This document shows, piece by piece, positions 7,719-15,720 of a DNA stretch of 35,571 bases. Numbering within the stretch: the first letter of the stretch is position 1; each line of letters begins with the position of its first letter. The notes beneath the pieces were generated by a model that was given only the letters and a program-made list of their open reading frames with translations, was not told the DNA's origin and did no database searches. Position numbers and translations under genes: made by a program. The DNA comes from an uncultured Chitinophagaceae bacterium (GTDB taxonomy: Bacteria > Bacteroidota > Bacteroidia > Chitinophagales > Chitinophagaceae), in contig CAITVK010000082.1 in assembly GCA_903895845.1 (NCBI GenBank), forward strand, positions 1 through 35,571. The letters run 5' to 3'.

Positions 7719-8144
7719 ATGATACAACGTATCCAAACAATATGGCTTTTGCTAGTAAGTATACTAGGGATTTTATCCCTTAAAACGTCTACTTTCAGCG
7801 GGCATCGCATTAAGGATGTGATTCCTAAGCCAGTTGTATTTGTAAGTGGGCAGTATAATCTTTTATTAATCGTAACGACCACAGCCGTGGCAATAACGTC
7901 ATTCATTGCTATCTTTTTATATAAAAATAGAAGGCTGCAACTAAGAGTGACAATATTTTCTTTTTTGATATCTATACTTATACTTGGTCTATACTACTGG
8001 CAAAGTCAATCTTTTATCTCTGAAGAAAGTACATATAATTTAACAGCAACAATTCCTCTTTCAGTCCCTGTATTATTATTGCTTGCCGCAAGGGGCATCT
8101 GGAAAGACGAACAATTAGTAAAAAGCGCAGATAGACTAAGATAG
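7719..8144 (+). CDS. DUF4293 family membrane protein
   Basis: It has 141 residues. It begins MIQRIQTIWLLLVSILG, typical of the Bacteroidota family DUF4293, and has four hydrophobic segments (about 7-22, 45-65, 77-94 and 108-125), so it should be a four-helix inner-membrane protein. Function is unknown. It lies between glyA and an aminotransferase in the same direction, separated from both by heptamer hairpins, so it may be its own transcription unit. Confidence 0.85.
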   Translation: MIQRIQTIWLLLVSILGILSLKTSTFSGHRIKDVIPKPVVFVSGQYNLLLIVTTTAVAITSFIAIFLYKNRRLQLRVTIFSFLISILILGLYYWQSQSFISEESTYNLTATIPLSVPVLLLLAARGIWKDEQLVKSADRLR

Positions 8145-8215
8145 ATATGAGTTATGAGTTATGAGTTATGAGTTGCCCAAAACACTTATAACTCATAACT
8201 TATAATTTATAACTT
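8145..8215. repeat. Imperfect hairpin of TATGAGT heptamers after the DUF4293 gene
   Basis: Four tandem copies of TATGAGT begin at 8147, one base after the TAG. A run related to the reverse complement (ATAACTC, ATAACTT, ATAATTT) follows at about 8186-8214. The arms pair imperfectly around TGCCCAAAACA. This is the third heptamer hairpin in the window and its sequence differs from the other two. Confidence 0.6.
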
Positions 8216-8231
8216 CTTCTAAAGAAGATTT

Positions 8232-9425
8232 ATGTTACAAATAAGTAAGCGTGGGCAGGAAATGCCCCCATCACCCATTAGAAAGCTTGTTCCTTATGCA
8301 GAAGCTGCCGTAGAAAAAGGAACTAAAGTATATCATTTAAATATAGGTCAGCCAGATATAGAAACGCCACAGTTAATGCTGGATGCGGTACGTAATAGTG
8401 ATTTTAAAATACTGGATTACGGACATAGCGCAGGTAACGAAAGCTACAGAAGAAAGCTGGTAAAGTACTATAAAAGTGTTGGTGTAGAAGTTGATTACAA
8501 ACAAATACTCATTACCACCGGTGGTAGCGAAGCTTTGCTGTTTGCGTTCATGGCCTGCTTCGATCCGGGTGATGAAATCATTATCCCAGAACCTTTTTAT
8601 GCCAACTATCATGGTTTTGCAGCAGAAGCAGGGGTGGAGGTAGTAACCATTACTTCCGATATAGCTAAAGGCTTTGCCTTGCCACCCGTTGAGGAAATAG
8701 AAAAGAAAATTACGGCTCGTACAAGAGGGATTGTTATTTGTAACCCCAACAATCCAACTGGCTATGTTTACAGCAAGGAAGAATTGGAACAGTTAGCAAC
8801 AATGGTTGCCAAGCATAATCTTTACTTCTTTTGTGATGAAGCTTATAGAGAGTTTAATTATGAAGGAGAAATGCCCATGTCATCTCTGAACCTGAAAGGA
8901 GTAGATGATAATGTGGTGATGGTAGATACAATCAGTAAACGGTATAGTGCTTGTGGTGGAAGAATAGGTGCATTGGTAACAAGAAATAAATTACTGATTG
9001 ATACCGTAATGAAGTTTGCTCAAGCGAGGTTATGCCCCCCAAGCTTTGCGCAGATGGCAGGGGAAGCAGCATTGGATTTGCCAGCTGATTACTTCGATCA
9101 AACAAAAGCAGAATATAAAAGCAGAAGAGATTTGATTGTAGAACGCCTGAACGCAATGGAAGGTGTGTATTGCCCCAAGCCAAGTGGTGCTTTCTATGCC
9201 ATTGCCGAATTGCCAATTGATGATGCCAATAAATTTTGCCAATGGCTGCTGGAATCATTTAGCTATAAAGGCGCAACAGTGATGTTAGCACCAGGGTCGG
9301 GGTTTTATGCAACGCCGGGATTGGGACTAAATCAAGTGAGGTTGGCGTATGTACTAAATAAAACAGATATTAATGCTGCGATGGATTGCTTGCAAGAAGC
9401 TTTGAAGGTATATTCTGCCGATTAA
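8232..9425 (+). CDS. Class I PLP-dependent aminotransferase (aspartate aminotransferase-like)
   Basis: It has 397 residues of fold-type I. Visible are YGHSAGNESYRRKL, the TTGGSEALL turn, NPNNPTGYVYS (PLP and substrate contacts), CDEAYREF with D202, and the Schiff-base lysine K236 in TISKRYSACGGRIG. The C-terminal domain ends in GLGLNQVRLAYVLN, with the arginine that holds the substrate carboxylate. Amino donor and acceptor cannot be fixed by eye; aspartate, alanine or aromatic specificity is possible. The start is the ATG at 8232, just after the heptamer hairpin. Confidence 0.92.
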   Translation: MLQISKRGQEMPPSPIRKLVPYAEAAVEKGTKVYHLNIGQPDIETPQLMLDAVRNSDFKILDYGHSAGNESYRRKLVKYYKSVGVEVDYKQILITTGGSEALLFAFMACFDPGDEIIIPEPFYANYHGFAAEAGVEVVTITSDIAKGFALPPVEEIEKKITARTRGIVICNPNNPTGYVYSKEELEQLATMVAKHNLYFFCDEAYREFNYEGEMPMSSLNLKGVDDNVVMVDTISKRYSACGGRIGALVTRNKLLIDTVMKFAQARLCPPSFAQMAGEAALDLPADYFDQTKAEYKSRRDLIVERLNAMEGVYCPKPSGAFYAIAELPIDDANKFCQWLLESFSYKGATVMLAPGSGFYATPGLGLNQVRLAYVLNKTDINAAMDCLQEALKVYSAD

Positions 9426-9526
9426 AAAGGAAGTTAACCGCTTCATACATGTCATGGGGCAACGACGATAGGCTCTAGCATATCATTTGGGGACGTATTT
9501 AATGATACAGTATAAATACTCCTTTT

Positions 9527-10957
9527 ATGATGAAATCTTGCGGATATGTTTTGGGCTTGTTGTTTTTTATCTACTGTGTCAAAGCCAATGGTCAGAGCTA
9601 CCATGCAGCAAACGGTTCTGCATATGCAGGGGTGCTCGGTAATTTTACTAATCCAGCAAGTGGTATCAATTCTCCTTTTAAATGGGATGTTTCAATAGTT
9701 GGGGCGCAGTCAATAACTACAAATAATGCGCTATCTATTGGTAATCTGTACTTCAATAATTTAGCATCAACTGCAGTTTTATTCCAACCTACTTCTGGAA
9801 CTGGCAACAGGCGAATTGACAATAATGCTGATTTGCACCTGTTCAATGTGAGGTATGCAATAGACAAAATTCAATGTGTGAGTTTTGGAATACGGGTACG
9901 ATCCTACACACATGCTACCGCTTCTTCTTTCAACTTCATAGATACCACAAGTGGACTTCTGCCTTTTCTGAGTTACAACGCTGGCTCTACACCATTCAAT
10001 TCATCAGTATCAAATGAGGCATGGGTGGAAAATGATTTCAGCTATGCCAGAATTCTCAAAGAAGATAATAACAGCAGGTGGTCTGGCGGAATTACAATTG
10101 GGCTTTTGAGGGGTATATCTGGCTTTTATGGATCGATAAATAATCTTAGATATGTATCTGAAGCAGGCAGAAGCGTTGCTACTGGGGGAGGTGTAAAAAT
10201 CCTTTATTCTGACACCTATTCTGTCACAGATGAGGGCAATACACTACTCAAAAATGCGCTAAAACTTAAACAGGTAGGAAACTTAAGTGTTGGGGCAAGT
10301 GTTGGGGTGGAGTATTTGGTTAAAAAGAATGTTTTTGATGAACCCTATAATCCCAAGAACTACTACTGGAAAATTGGGTTTAGCATCATGGATATAGGTG
10401 GTAACAAATTCAACACAGCGGCCTATTCTTTTATTGTTGATTCTCCCAAGGCCAATGTTACAGATACAGGGCTCATCAACCAGATTGATGCTGCTTACGG
10501 GCATTATGATGTAAAGCGGGTGCTTATCAATAACTTCAAAGGTTCTTTACCTTATCAATCTACATTTAAAATGAGGCTACCCACACGTTTAGTACTAGCT
10601 ATTGATAAAAGCTTTAGTTCCAACTTTTATGTGAATGCCATGCTAAGCCTAAACGTCTACAATGAAAATTCTGCTAATATCTACAAGATAAATACAACTG
10701 AACTTAATTTATTAGTCATTACACCTAGATGGGAGAATCATTTCTGGGGGTTTTATATGCCCGTGCAGTACACAGCCACGCACAATCTTTTTGTAGGAAC
10801 AGCGATAAAGATAGGGCCATTACTCATCGGGCTTCATAACCTCAACTGGCTAGATAAATCTAAGATTGCAGAACTAAATGGGGGTAGTTATGTTGCCTTG
10901 CATATTCAGCCAAAGACAAAGAAGTTGCATCATTCATTGGATTGTTTTTACGATTAA
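9527..10957 (+). CDS. DUF5723-type outer-membrane beta-barrel protein
   Basis: It has 476 residues with a signal peptide (about 1-22, GLLFFIYCVKANG then QSYHA). The early NPASGINSPFKWDV and the long series of alternating aromatic or hydrophobic strands (for example KIQCVSFGIRVRSYTHA and NLFVGTAIKIGPLLIGLHNL) match DUF5723-like proteins of Bacteroidota, which resemble outer-membrane porin-type barrels. I place it in the outer membrane with unknown role. It stands alone, 101 bp after the aminotransferase gene, and converges on asd across a shared terminator. Confidence 0.75.
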   Translation: MMKSCGYVLGLLFFIYCVKANGQSYHAANGSAYAGVLGNFTNPASGINSPFKWDVSIVGAQSITTNNALSIGNLYFNNLASTAVLFQPTSGTGNRRIDNNADLHLFNVRYAIDKIQCVSFGIRVRSYTHATASSFNFIDTTSGLLPFLSYNAGSTPFNSSVSNEAWVENDFSYARILKEDNNSRWSGGITIGLLRGISGFYGSINNLRYVSEAGRSVATGGGVKILYSDTYSVTDEGNTLLKNALKLKQVGNLSVGASVGVEYLVKKNVFDEPYNPKNYYWKIGFSIMDIGGNKFNTAAYSFIVDSPKANVTDTGLINQIDAAYGHYDVKRVLINNFKGSLPYQSTFKMRLPTRLVLAIDKSFSSNFYVNAMLSLNVYNENSANIYKINTTELNLLVITPRWENHFWGFYMPVQYTATHNLFVGTAIKIGPLLIGLHNLNWLDKSKIAELNGGSYVALHIQPKTKKLHHSLDCFYD

Positions 10958-11019
10958 CTCAAAAAGTTTCAAAACCTTAAAAAGAAACTATTTGTAATAC
11001 GATTGGGTGCACTTATAAA

Positions 11020-11059
11020 AAAAGTGCAGCAGCTACCAATCAGGCAGCGCTGCACTTTT
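11020..11059. terminator. Bidirectional terminator between DUF5723 gene and asd
   Basis: AAAAGTGCAGC (11020-11030) and GCTGCACTTTT (11049-11059) form a perfect 11-bp stem with an 18-nt loop. On the minus strand the stem is followed by a run of T that makes a strong intrinsic terminator for asd; on the plus strand TTTTGGTTT follows and could serve the DUF5723 gene. Confidence 0.8.
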
Positions 11060-11083
11060 GGTTTATAACTAGTGATGATTATC

Positions 11084-12073
11084 TTACAATAATCCTTTGC
11101 TTGTCAAATATTCAGCAATCTGAATTGCGTTGGTCGCAGCACCTTTACGAAGGTTGTCGCTCACTATCCACATATTCAAAGTTTTTGGTTGAGTCTCATC
11201 CCTACGCAAACGACCTACAAATACATCGTCTTTTTCGTGTGCCCACAAAGGCATTGGATAAAACTGTTCTGCATCATTTTGTTGTAACACAACACTTGGA
11301 GCAACTGCCAACAACGCTTTTACTTCTTCCAGATCAAACTCATTTTCAAACTCCACATTCACGCTTTCACTGTGTCCGCCCACAACTGGAATACGAACGG
11401 TGGTAGCTGTTACTTTGATGTTGTCGTCCTGCATGATTTTGCAAGTTTCTTTCACCATTTTCATCTCTTCTTTGGTGTATCCATTTTCAAGGAATACATC
11501 TATCTGAGGGATTACGTTCAGGTCAATCTGGTATTTGTAAGCTCTTTCGCCTTCAATACCTTTTCTTTCATTGAACAATTGGTCAACAGCAGCTTTACCA
11601 GTGCCAGTCACACTTTGATACGTACTTACAACGACTCTTTTTATTTTGTATTTAGTGTGCAAAGGCTGCAAGGCAACCACCATCTGAATAGTGCTACAGT
11701 TAGGGTTAGCAATTATTTTATCTTCAGCAGTCAACACATCAGCATTCACTTCTGGTACTACCAATTTCTTGCTAGGATCCATACGCCAAGCACTACTATT
11801 GTCGATAACAGTGATGCCAGCAGCTGCAAACTTAGGCGCCCACTCTGTTGATGTACCACCACCTGCAGAAAAGATAGCAACAACAGGTTTTGCATCAATA
11901 CCAGCTTGCATACCCACTACTTTGTACTTCTTGCCTTTGAATTCTACTTCTTTACCCACAGAACGCTCCGATGCTACGGGTATCAACTCAGTTACTGGGA
12001 AGTTTCTTTCGGCTAGTACTTCCAACATTTTTGTGCCTACTAGGCCTGTGGCCCCAACTACGGCTACTTTCAT
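11084..12073 (-). CDS. asd: Aspartate-semialdehyde dehydrogenase
   Basis: It reduces aspartyl phosphate to aspartate semialdehyde, the branch-point precursor of lysine, threonine, methionine, isoleucine and meso-diaminopimelate. It has 329 residues from the ATG at 12071-12073, where the NADP-binding MKVAVVGATGLVG begins; the open frame extends 21 codons further upstream but those residues are not part of the fold. The catalytic cysteine is C126 (NPNCSTIQ), and GGHSES carries the conserved histidine. An AAAGGAGAA ribosome-binding site lies just upstream. The 5' leader holds a short peptide gene and a terminator, described separately. It is not linked to other lysine genes here. Confidence 0.96.
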   Translation of the reverse strand: MKVAVVGATGLVGTKMLEVLAERNFPVTELIPVASERSVGKEVEFKGKKYKVVGMQAGIDAKPVVAIFSAGGGTSTEWAPKFAAAGITVIDNSSAWRMDPSKKLVVPEVNADVLTAEDKIIANPNCSTIQMVVALQPLHTKYKIKRVVVSTYQSVTGTGKAAVDQLFNERKGIEGERAYKYQIDLNVIPQIDVFLENGYTKEEMKMVKETCKIMQDDNIKVTATTVRIPVVGGHSESVNVEFENEFDLEEVKALLAVAPSVVLQQNDAEQFYPMPLWAHEKDDVFVGRLRRDETQPKTLNMWIVSDNLRKGAATNAIQIAEYLTSKGLL

Positions 12074-12138
12074 TTTTGTGTTCTCCTTTGTGCTGATTTC
12101 ACTCAGCGTTTTTAGATTAATAATTGATAAAAACAAAA

Positions 12139-12163
12139 CAGCCTCCCCAGAGTGGGAAGGCTG
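12139..12163 (-). terminator. Attenuator terminator in the asd leader
   Basis: On the minus strand CAGCCTTCCC (12154-12163) pairs with GGGGAGGCTG (12139-12148) over 10 bp including one G-U, with a 5-nt loop, followed by TTTTGTTTTT. It lies about 65 bp upstream of asd and downstream of the leader peptide, so it can stop transcription before the gene. The 5' half (AGCCTTCCC) can instead pair perfectly with GGGAAGGCT at 12194-12202, giving an antiterminator. Confidence 0.85.
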
Positions 12164-12190
12164 CTGTTATATTTTGAAATACACAAACGA

Positions 12191-12253
12191 CTAAGCCTTC
12201 CCTCTCGGGAATCCCTTTATTGTCTTTATTGTTGTATTTTTAAAATTTATCAT
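12191..12253 (-). CDS. asd leader peptide (20 residues, rich in Lys, Thr, Ile, Asn)
   Basis: ATG at 12251-12253 to TAG at 12191-12193. The peptide starts MINFKNTTIKTIK and ends GFPRGKA. Twelve of its residues apart from the start Met are Lys (4), Thr (3), Ile (3) or Asn (2), all products of the aspartate pathway that asd feeds. It starts a few bases after the predicted transcription start. Its last codons and stop lie on GGGAAGGCT (12194-12202), the strand needed for the antiterminator, and TTCCC-GAGA-GGGAA (12198-12211) can form a competing small hairpin. This is the layout of ribosome-mediated attenuation. Too short for gene finders; expression is inferred. Confidence 0.75.
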   Translation of the reverse strand: MINFKNTTIKTIKGFPRGKA

Positions 12254-12260
12254 TGCGGGG

Positions 12261-12291
12261 CAAATATATAATCCAGATTTAAATGGAACAA
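12261..12291 (-). promoter_or_regulatory. Promoter of the asd leader transcript
   Basis: On the minus strand TTTG ending at 12289, a 20-bp spacer and TATATTTG (12261-12268) match the Bacteroidota consensus. Transcription would start near 12254, so the leader peptide ATG lies at or within a few bases of the 5' end, and asd is translated from about 180 nt further on. Confidence 0.65.
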
Positions 12292-12384
12292 AAAAATAAT
12301 TTAATAACGGTATTTCTTTTGAGATCTTTAGTAAGTCTTTAGTGCCTATCTAACAATAATCGGCTATATAAATAATAATTTATT

Positions 12385-12427
12385 TAGTATTTTGTAAATA
12401 TTATTATCTTGTAAATGATTAATACTA
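12385..12427 (+). promoter_or_regulatory. Candidate control region of the umuDC-like operon
   Basis: TAGTATT (12385-12391) and AATACTA (12421-12427) are a 7-bp inverted repeat 29 bp apart, and TTGTAAAT occurs twice between them (12392-12399 and 12409-12416, 17 bp apart). They lie 29-71 bp upstream of the umuD ATG, where an SOS-type operator is expected. They do not match a LexA box that I know, and the region is so AT-rich that chance is possible. Confidence 0.3.
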
Positions 12428-12455
12428 TTTAATTTAGCATTTTAAATTACTAATT

Positions 12456-12932
12456 ATGATAGACGAAGGATTTTACCAATCAACTTATACTGGCACGAAA
12501 AGTTTTAGTCAGACAGATATACAAACAGCCAATGCCACTGGCTTTGGTGCTGCTGCCGACGACTACGCCGAAAGAGGGATTGACCTGAATGAGCAGTTGA
12601 TAATGAACAAGCCTGCTACTTTCTTTTTTAGGATGAATGGCGATGCAATGCAGGAAGCTGGCATATATCCGGGCGATATTTTGATTGTGGATAGAAGTAT
12701 AAAGGTAGCCTCTGGGAAAATAGTTGTCGCCTCGGTAAATGGCGATTTGGTAGTGCGATACTTCAAACAAACGATGAATAAATTGTGGCTAGAACCTGCC
12801 AACAATCGCTTAGGAAACATTTCCCTCGATGAGTTTACTGAATATAAACCTTGGGGAATAGTTACCTGTGTTGTACACATAATAGACCCAACATTAAGTG
12901 CCTTCAATATGCCAAACAAACGCAAGAAATGA
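12456..12932 (+). CDS. umuD: UmuD-like S24 family protein with lost protease active site
   Basis: It has 158 residues. It aligns by eye with E. coli UmuD over nearly its full length (DYAERGIDLNEQLI, GIYPGDILIVDRSI, GKIVVASVNGDLVV), but the residues needed for self-cleavage are changed. The nucleophile Ser60 of UmuD is A64 (NGDAM), the general base Lys97 is R101 (LVVRYF), and Cys24-Gly25 at the cut site is T28-G29. Spacing between these sites (36 and 37 residues) is exactly that of UmuD, so the alignment is firm. Its stop overlaps the umuC start (ATGA), so the operon is intact. It probably acts uncut as a partner of the polymerase; it should not cleave itself. Confidence 0.88.
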   Translation: MIDEGFYQSTYTGTKSFSQTDIQTANATGFGAAADDYAERGIDLNEQLIMNKPATFFFRMNGDAMQEAGIYPGDILIVDRSIKVASGKIVVASVNGDLVVRYFKQTMNKLWLEPANNRLGNISLDEFTEYKPWGIVTCVVHIIDPTLSAFNMPNKRKK

Positions 12933-14209
12933 TAGCTATATTGGATTGCAACAGCTTTTACTGTTCTTGCGAAAGGGTGTTTAGACCCGATTTGGCAGAA
13001 AGCCCCGTCGTTGTGTTAAGTAACAACGATGGTTGCATTATTGCCCGTAGCGATGAAGCAAAGGCGATTGGTGTGGGGATGGCAGGTCCTTATTTTAAGG
13101 CAAAACCATTGATAGAAGAACACGCAGTAACCGTTTTCTCTAGCAACTATAATCTGTATGGAGATATGAGTTGGCGCGTAATGGAAACTCTTAGGATTAT
13201 GATGGGAAAGGAGAATGTGGAGGTTTACTCGGTTGATGAATGTTTTATAAACCTGGCACATACTCCCAAAGAAAAGATACACGAAGTAGCATTTAGTCTT
13301 AAAGAAACGGTAGAAATCTGGACCGGTATAAAGGTTTCTGTAGGAGTAGCACCTACCAAAGTACTGAGTAAAGTTGCTAACAGATTGGCTAAGAAAAACA
13401 AAGGCGTTACCAATTGTGTATTGGTATTGGATAGTCCAAGGAAAATAGAACAAGCCTTGCAAAAAACGTTGGTGGAAGATATATGGGGCATTGGCGGACA
13501 ATACGCGGATAAACTAAGGAAGGGTGGTGTTCTTACAGCTTTTGATTTAAGTAAGAAAGATATTAGTTGGTGTAGAAAGAATCTAGGTGGCGTGGTGGGC
13601 GATCGATTGCTACGTGAATTGAAAGGGGAAATGAGTAAACTAATGGAGAATCCTTTAGTAGAAAAGAAAATTATTGCGACTACAAGAATGTTTGGAAGCC
13701 CCGTTACTGACATAAATAGTATCAAAGAAGCAATAGCTACTTATACCACAAGGGCAGCAGAAAAACTAAGAAGACAATATTGTGCGGCCAAAACAATAAG
13801 CGTCTTTGTGGTGCCTAAGGAACAAAATTACAATACACACTTTCGGCACGGACCAAGTATTGGTAGTCATACCAAGCTGCTTCGTGCGACTTCATTGACT
13901 AATGAACTGATAAAACCTGCCGTTAGTTTAGTTGAAAAGCTATTTGAAGTGGGAAGATCGTATAAAAAAGCGGGTGTAATGCTTAGTGATATTGTATTTG
14001 ACAATTCTATACAAGGCGATTTGTTTCTTCCCAATAATAAGAATGGAGGAAGGCTTTTGATGGATATGATGGATAATATCAATTTCTCAATGCGAAATGA
14101 TGTATTGAAGTTTGCGGCTAGCGGAACTGCCCGCAACTGGAAAATGCAAAAAAACTTTCATAGTCCACGTTATACAACAAGGTGGGATGAATTGCGGGAG
14201 GTACATTGA
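12929..14209 (+). CDS. umuC: Y-family DNA polymerase UmuC-like (Pol V catalytic subunit)
   Basis: A translesion DNA polymerase of 426 residues. The start is the ATG overlapping the umuD stop; a longer frame from 12851 adds residues outside the fold. Catalytic acids are D6 (AILDCNSFY) and D103-E104 (YSVDECFINL); SNNDGCIIARS is the family nucleotide-binding motif. The helix-hairpin-helix segment (DIWGIGGQYADKLRKGG), the little finger domain and the C-terminal DUF4113-like part (MDMMDNINFSMRNDVLKFA, ending TTRWDELREV) follow in normal order. Nothing looks broken, in contrast to its UmuD partner. It converges on the DUF72 gene with 3 bp between stops. Confidence 0.94.
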   Translation: MIAILDCNSFYCSCERVFRPDLAESPVVVLSNNDGCIIARSDEAKAIGVGMAGPYFKAKPLIEEHAVTVFSSNYNLYGDMSWRVMETLRIMMGKENVEVYSVDECFINLAHTPKEKIHEVAFSLKETVEIWTGIKVSVGVAPTKVLSKVANRLAKKNKGVTNCVLVLDSPRKIEQALQKTLVEDIWGIGGQYADKLRKGGVLTAFDLSKKDISWCRKNLGGVVGDRLLRELKGEMSKLMENPLVEKKIIATTRMFGSPVTDINSIKEAIATYTTRAAEKLRRQYCAAKTISVFVVPKEQNYNTHFRHGPSIGSHTKLLRATSLTNELIKPAVSLVEKLFEVGRSYKKAGVMLSDIVFDNSIQGDLFLPNNKNGGRLLMDMMDNINFSMRNDVLKFAASGTARNWKMQKNFHSPRYTTRWDELREVH

Positions 14210-14212
14210 TAC

Positions 14213-15121
14213 CTAAAACAATGTCCAAGCTTTTTTCACAAATTCTGGTTTCTTCAAACTCAAACCACAGTTAGCATTTAGTTTATCGACCATGTAAACA
14301 GTCAGCTCTGGCGAAAAAGCTTCATCATGCATGTGCATAAAGAAATAAATTTCTTCAATCCCTTCTTCAATCCAGTATTTAATGCGTTCTATCCATTCAT
14401 CTATGCGCTTATAATCTGTTGGATGAAGACTATTACCTACATATCTTATAAACGCTTTTGGTATAGATAATTGCATGTGCGCACAATCTCTTCTGCCACT
14501 TGTATCGGTAATTACTGCGCCTATTTTGTGCTCTCGTAAGAAAGAAAGTAGCTCGCTTCGGTTATCCTCATTGCTAAACCATTCTGGATGACGGACTTCT
14601 ACAAAGAATTGTAAATTGGTAGGTAATGACTTTAAGTACTCAAACAATTCTGTCTTCCGCAAAGGACTAAATGTCTCACTCAACTGTACGAATATGGGAC
14701 CAAGCTGTTCCTCAAAAGCTGCCAAACCAGCTAGGAATTCCTGCGTAAGTGCGTCTTTGCCATGAAGACTTCCCATGTGTGTAACCCCCTGATACATTTT
14801 GGGACAATACAGAAATCCAGTTCCCCTGGTTTTCTCTGCCCATTTATCTATACCTCTGGTACTGTAAATTTTGTAGTGGGTAGCATTTAATTCTATGCTA
14901 TTATAGTGATGGGCATAGTGTTCCAAAAAATCTTTCTCATTAGTTTTGTACGGATATATTTTTCCAACCCATTCTGTTCTGCCCCATTTGGAACACCCTA
15001 GATAGACCTTAGGAGAACCATTTCTTTTACTCGAAAGAATTGATTTGTTTGATGGATGATCTTGTGGCAAAACAAAATCAATCGTACTTAATTTACTCTC
15101 AGGTACACGTCCAAATTCCAT
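14213..15121 (-). CDS. DUF72 family protein
   Basis: It has 302 residues with a TIM-barrel-like DUF72 domain. Visible signatures are VYLGCSKWGRTEWVGKIYP, HYNSIELNATHYKIYS, FFVEVRHPEWF and the C-terminal EEIYFFMHMHDEA. The family is widespread (YecE-like) and has no settled biochemical function. The protein starts at the ATG at 15119-15121 and appears to have its own promoter; it is convergent with umuC. Confidence 0.92.
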   Translation of the reverse strand: MEFGRVPESKLSTIDFVLPQDHPSNKSILSSKRNGSPKVYLGCSKWGRTEWVGKIYPYKTNEKDFLEHYAHHYNSIELNATHYKIYSTRGIDKWAEKTRGTGFLYCPKMYQGVTHMGSLHGKDALTQEFLAGLAAFEEQLGPIFVQLSETFSPLRKTELFEYLKSLPTNLQFFVEVRHPEWFSNEDNRSELLSFLREHKIGAVITDTSGRRDCAHMQLSIPKAFIRYVGNSLHPTDYKRIDEWIERIKYWIEEGIEEIYFFMHMHDEAFSPELTVYMVDKLNANCGLSLKKPEFVKKAWTLF

Positions 15122-15187
15122 CTTATCTTTTAATAACAGCGATTAAAAATATATTTATGCAATAGTAATTGAGAAAAATAGTCCTGA

Positions 15188-15215
15188 CAAAAATATTCTT
15201 TAGCTGCAAATCAAA
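15188..15215 (-). promoter_or_regulatory. Candidate promoter of the DUF72 gene
   Basis: The minus strand reads TTTG (15212-15215), a 16-bp spacer and TATTTTTG (15188-15195). The -7 box is an exact TAnnTTTG match; the spacer is about 3 bp shorter than usual. The leader would be about 60 nt. Confidence 0.35.
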
Positions 15216-15250
15216 GCCGTCCCTTATCTTCAATTTTTAAATCTGACTAC

Positions 15251-15712
15251 ATGTTTATTACAAAAAAGCTACCTCAAAGAAAATGTATAGCCCTGATAGC
15301 GCATGACCATAAAAAAGAAGATATGGTACAATGGGCAGTTCATAATAAGCAAATGTTGGCAAAACATGAATTGTATGCCACCGGCACAACAGGTAAATTA
15401 GTAGAAGAAGCCTTGGACAGACCAGTAAAAAAGTTTCTGAGCGGCCCTCTTGGTGGCGATCAACAGATAGGTAGTCTTATAGCTACAGGTGACATTGATA
15501 TGGTTATTTTCTTTTGGGACCCAATGGAAGCACAGCCACATGATACCGATGTAAAAGCATTGTTGCGCCTTTGTGCCGTGTGGAACATTCCGATGGCTTG
15601 TGATAGGTCTACGGCAGATTTCATAATTACCTCTCCTTTTATGAGTGAAGATTATGAGGCCATCATACCTGATTATTCTGGTTATCTAAAACGAAATATA
15701 GCCGCTGAATAA
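15251..15712 (+). CDS. mgsA: Methylglyoxal synthase
   Basis: It converts dihydroxyacetone phosphate to methylglyoxal and phosphate, a bypass that relieves sugar-phosphate stress. It has 153 residues. The active-site residues are present in the E. coli register shifted by one: H18 (IAHDHKK), D70 (GPLGGDQQIG), D90 (FFWDPM), H97 and D100 (QPHDTD). The phosphate-binding TGTTG lies at 44-48. It stands between the divergent DUF72 gene and the convergent DUF3109 gene as a single-gene unit. Confidence 0.95.
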   Translation: MFITKKLPQRKCIALIAHDHKKEDMVQWAVHNKQMLAKHELYATGTTGKLVEEALDRPVKKFLSGPLGGDQQIGSLIATGDIDMVIFFWDPMEAQPHDTDVKALLRLCAVWNIPMACDRSTADFIITSPFMSEDYEAIIPDYSGYLKRNIAAE

Positions 15713-15720
15713 TTGACTGA

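Noticed and set aside
11372-12194. Long plus-strand frames opposite asd (to 11851 and to 12194)
   Set aside because: They are antisense to conserved asd sequence and have Ser/Thr/Phe-rich shadow composition.
12385-12427. LexA/SOS box for the umuDC-like operon
   Set aside because: The inverted repeat does not match a LexA site I know; it is kept only as a weak candidate control region.
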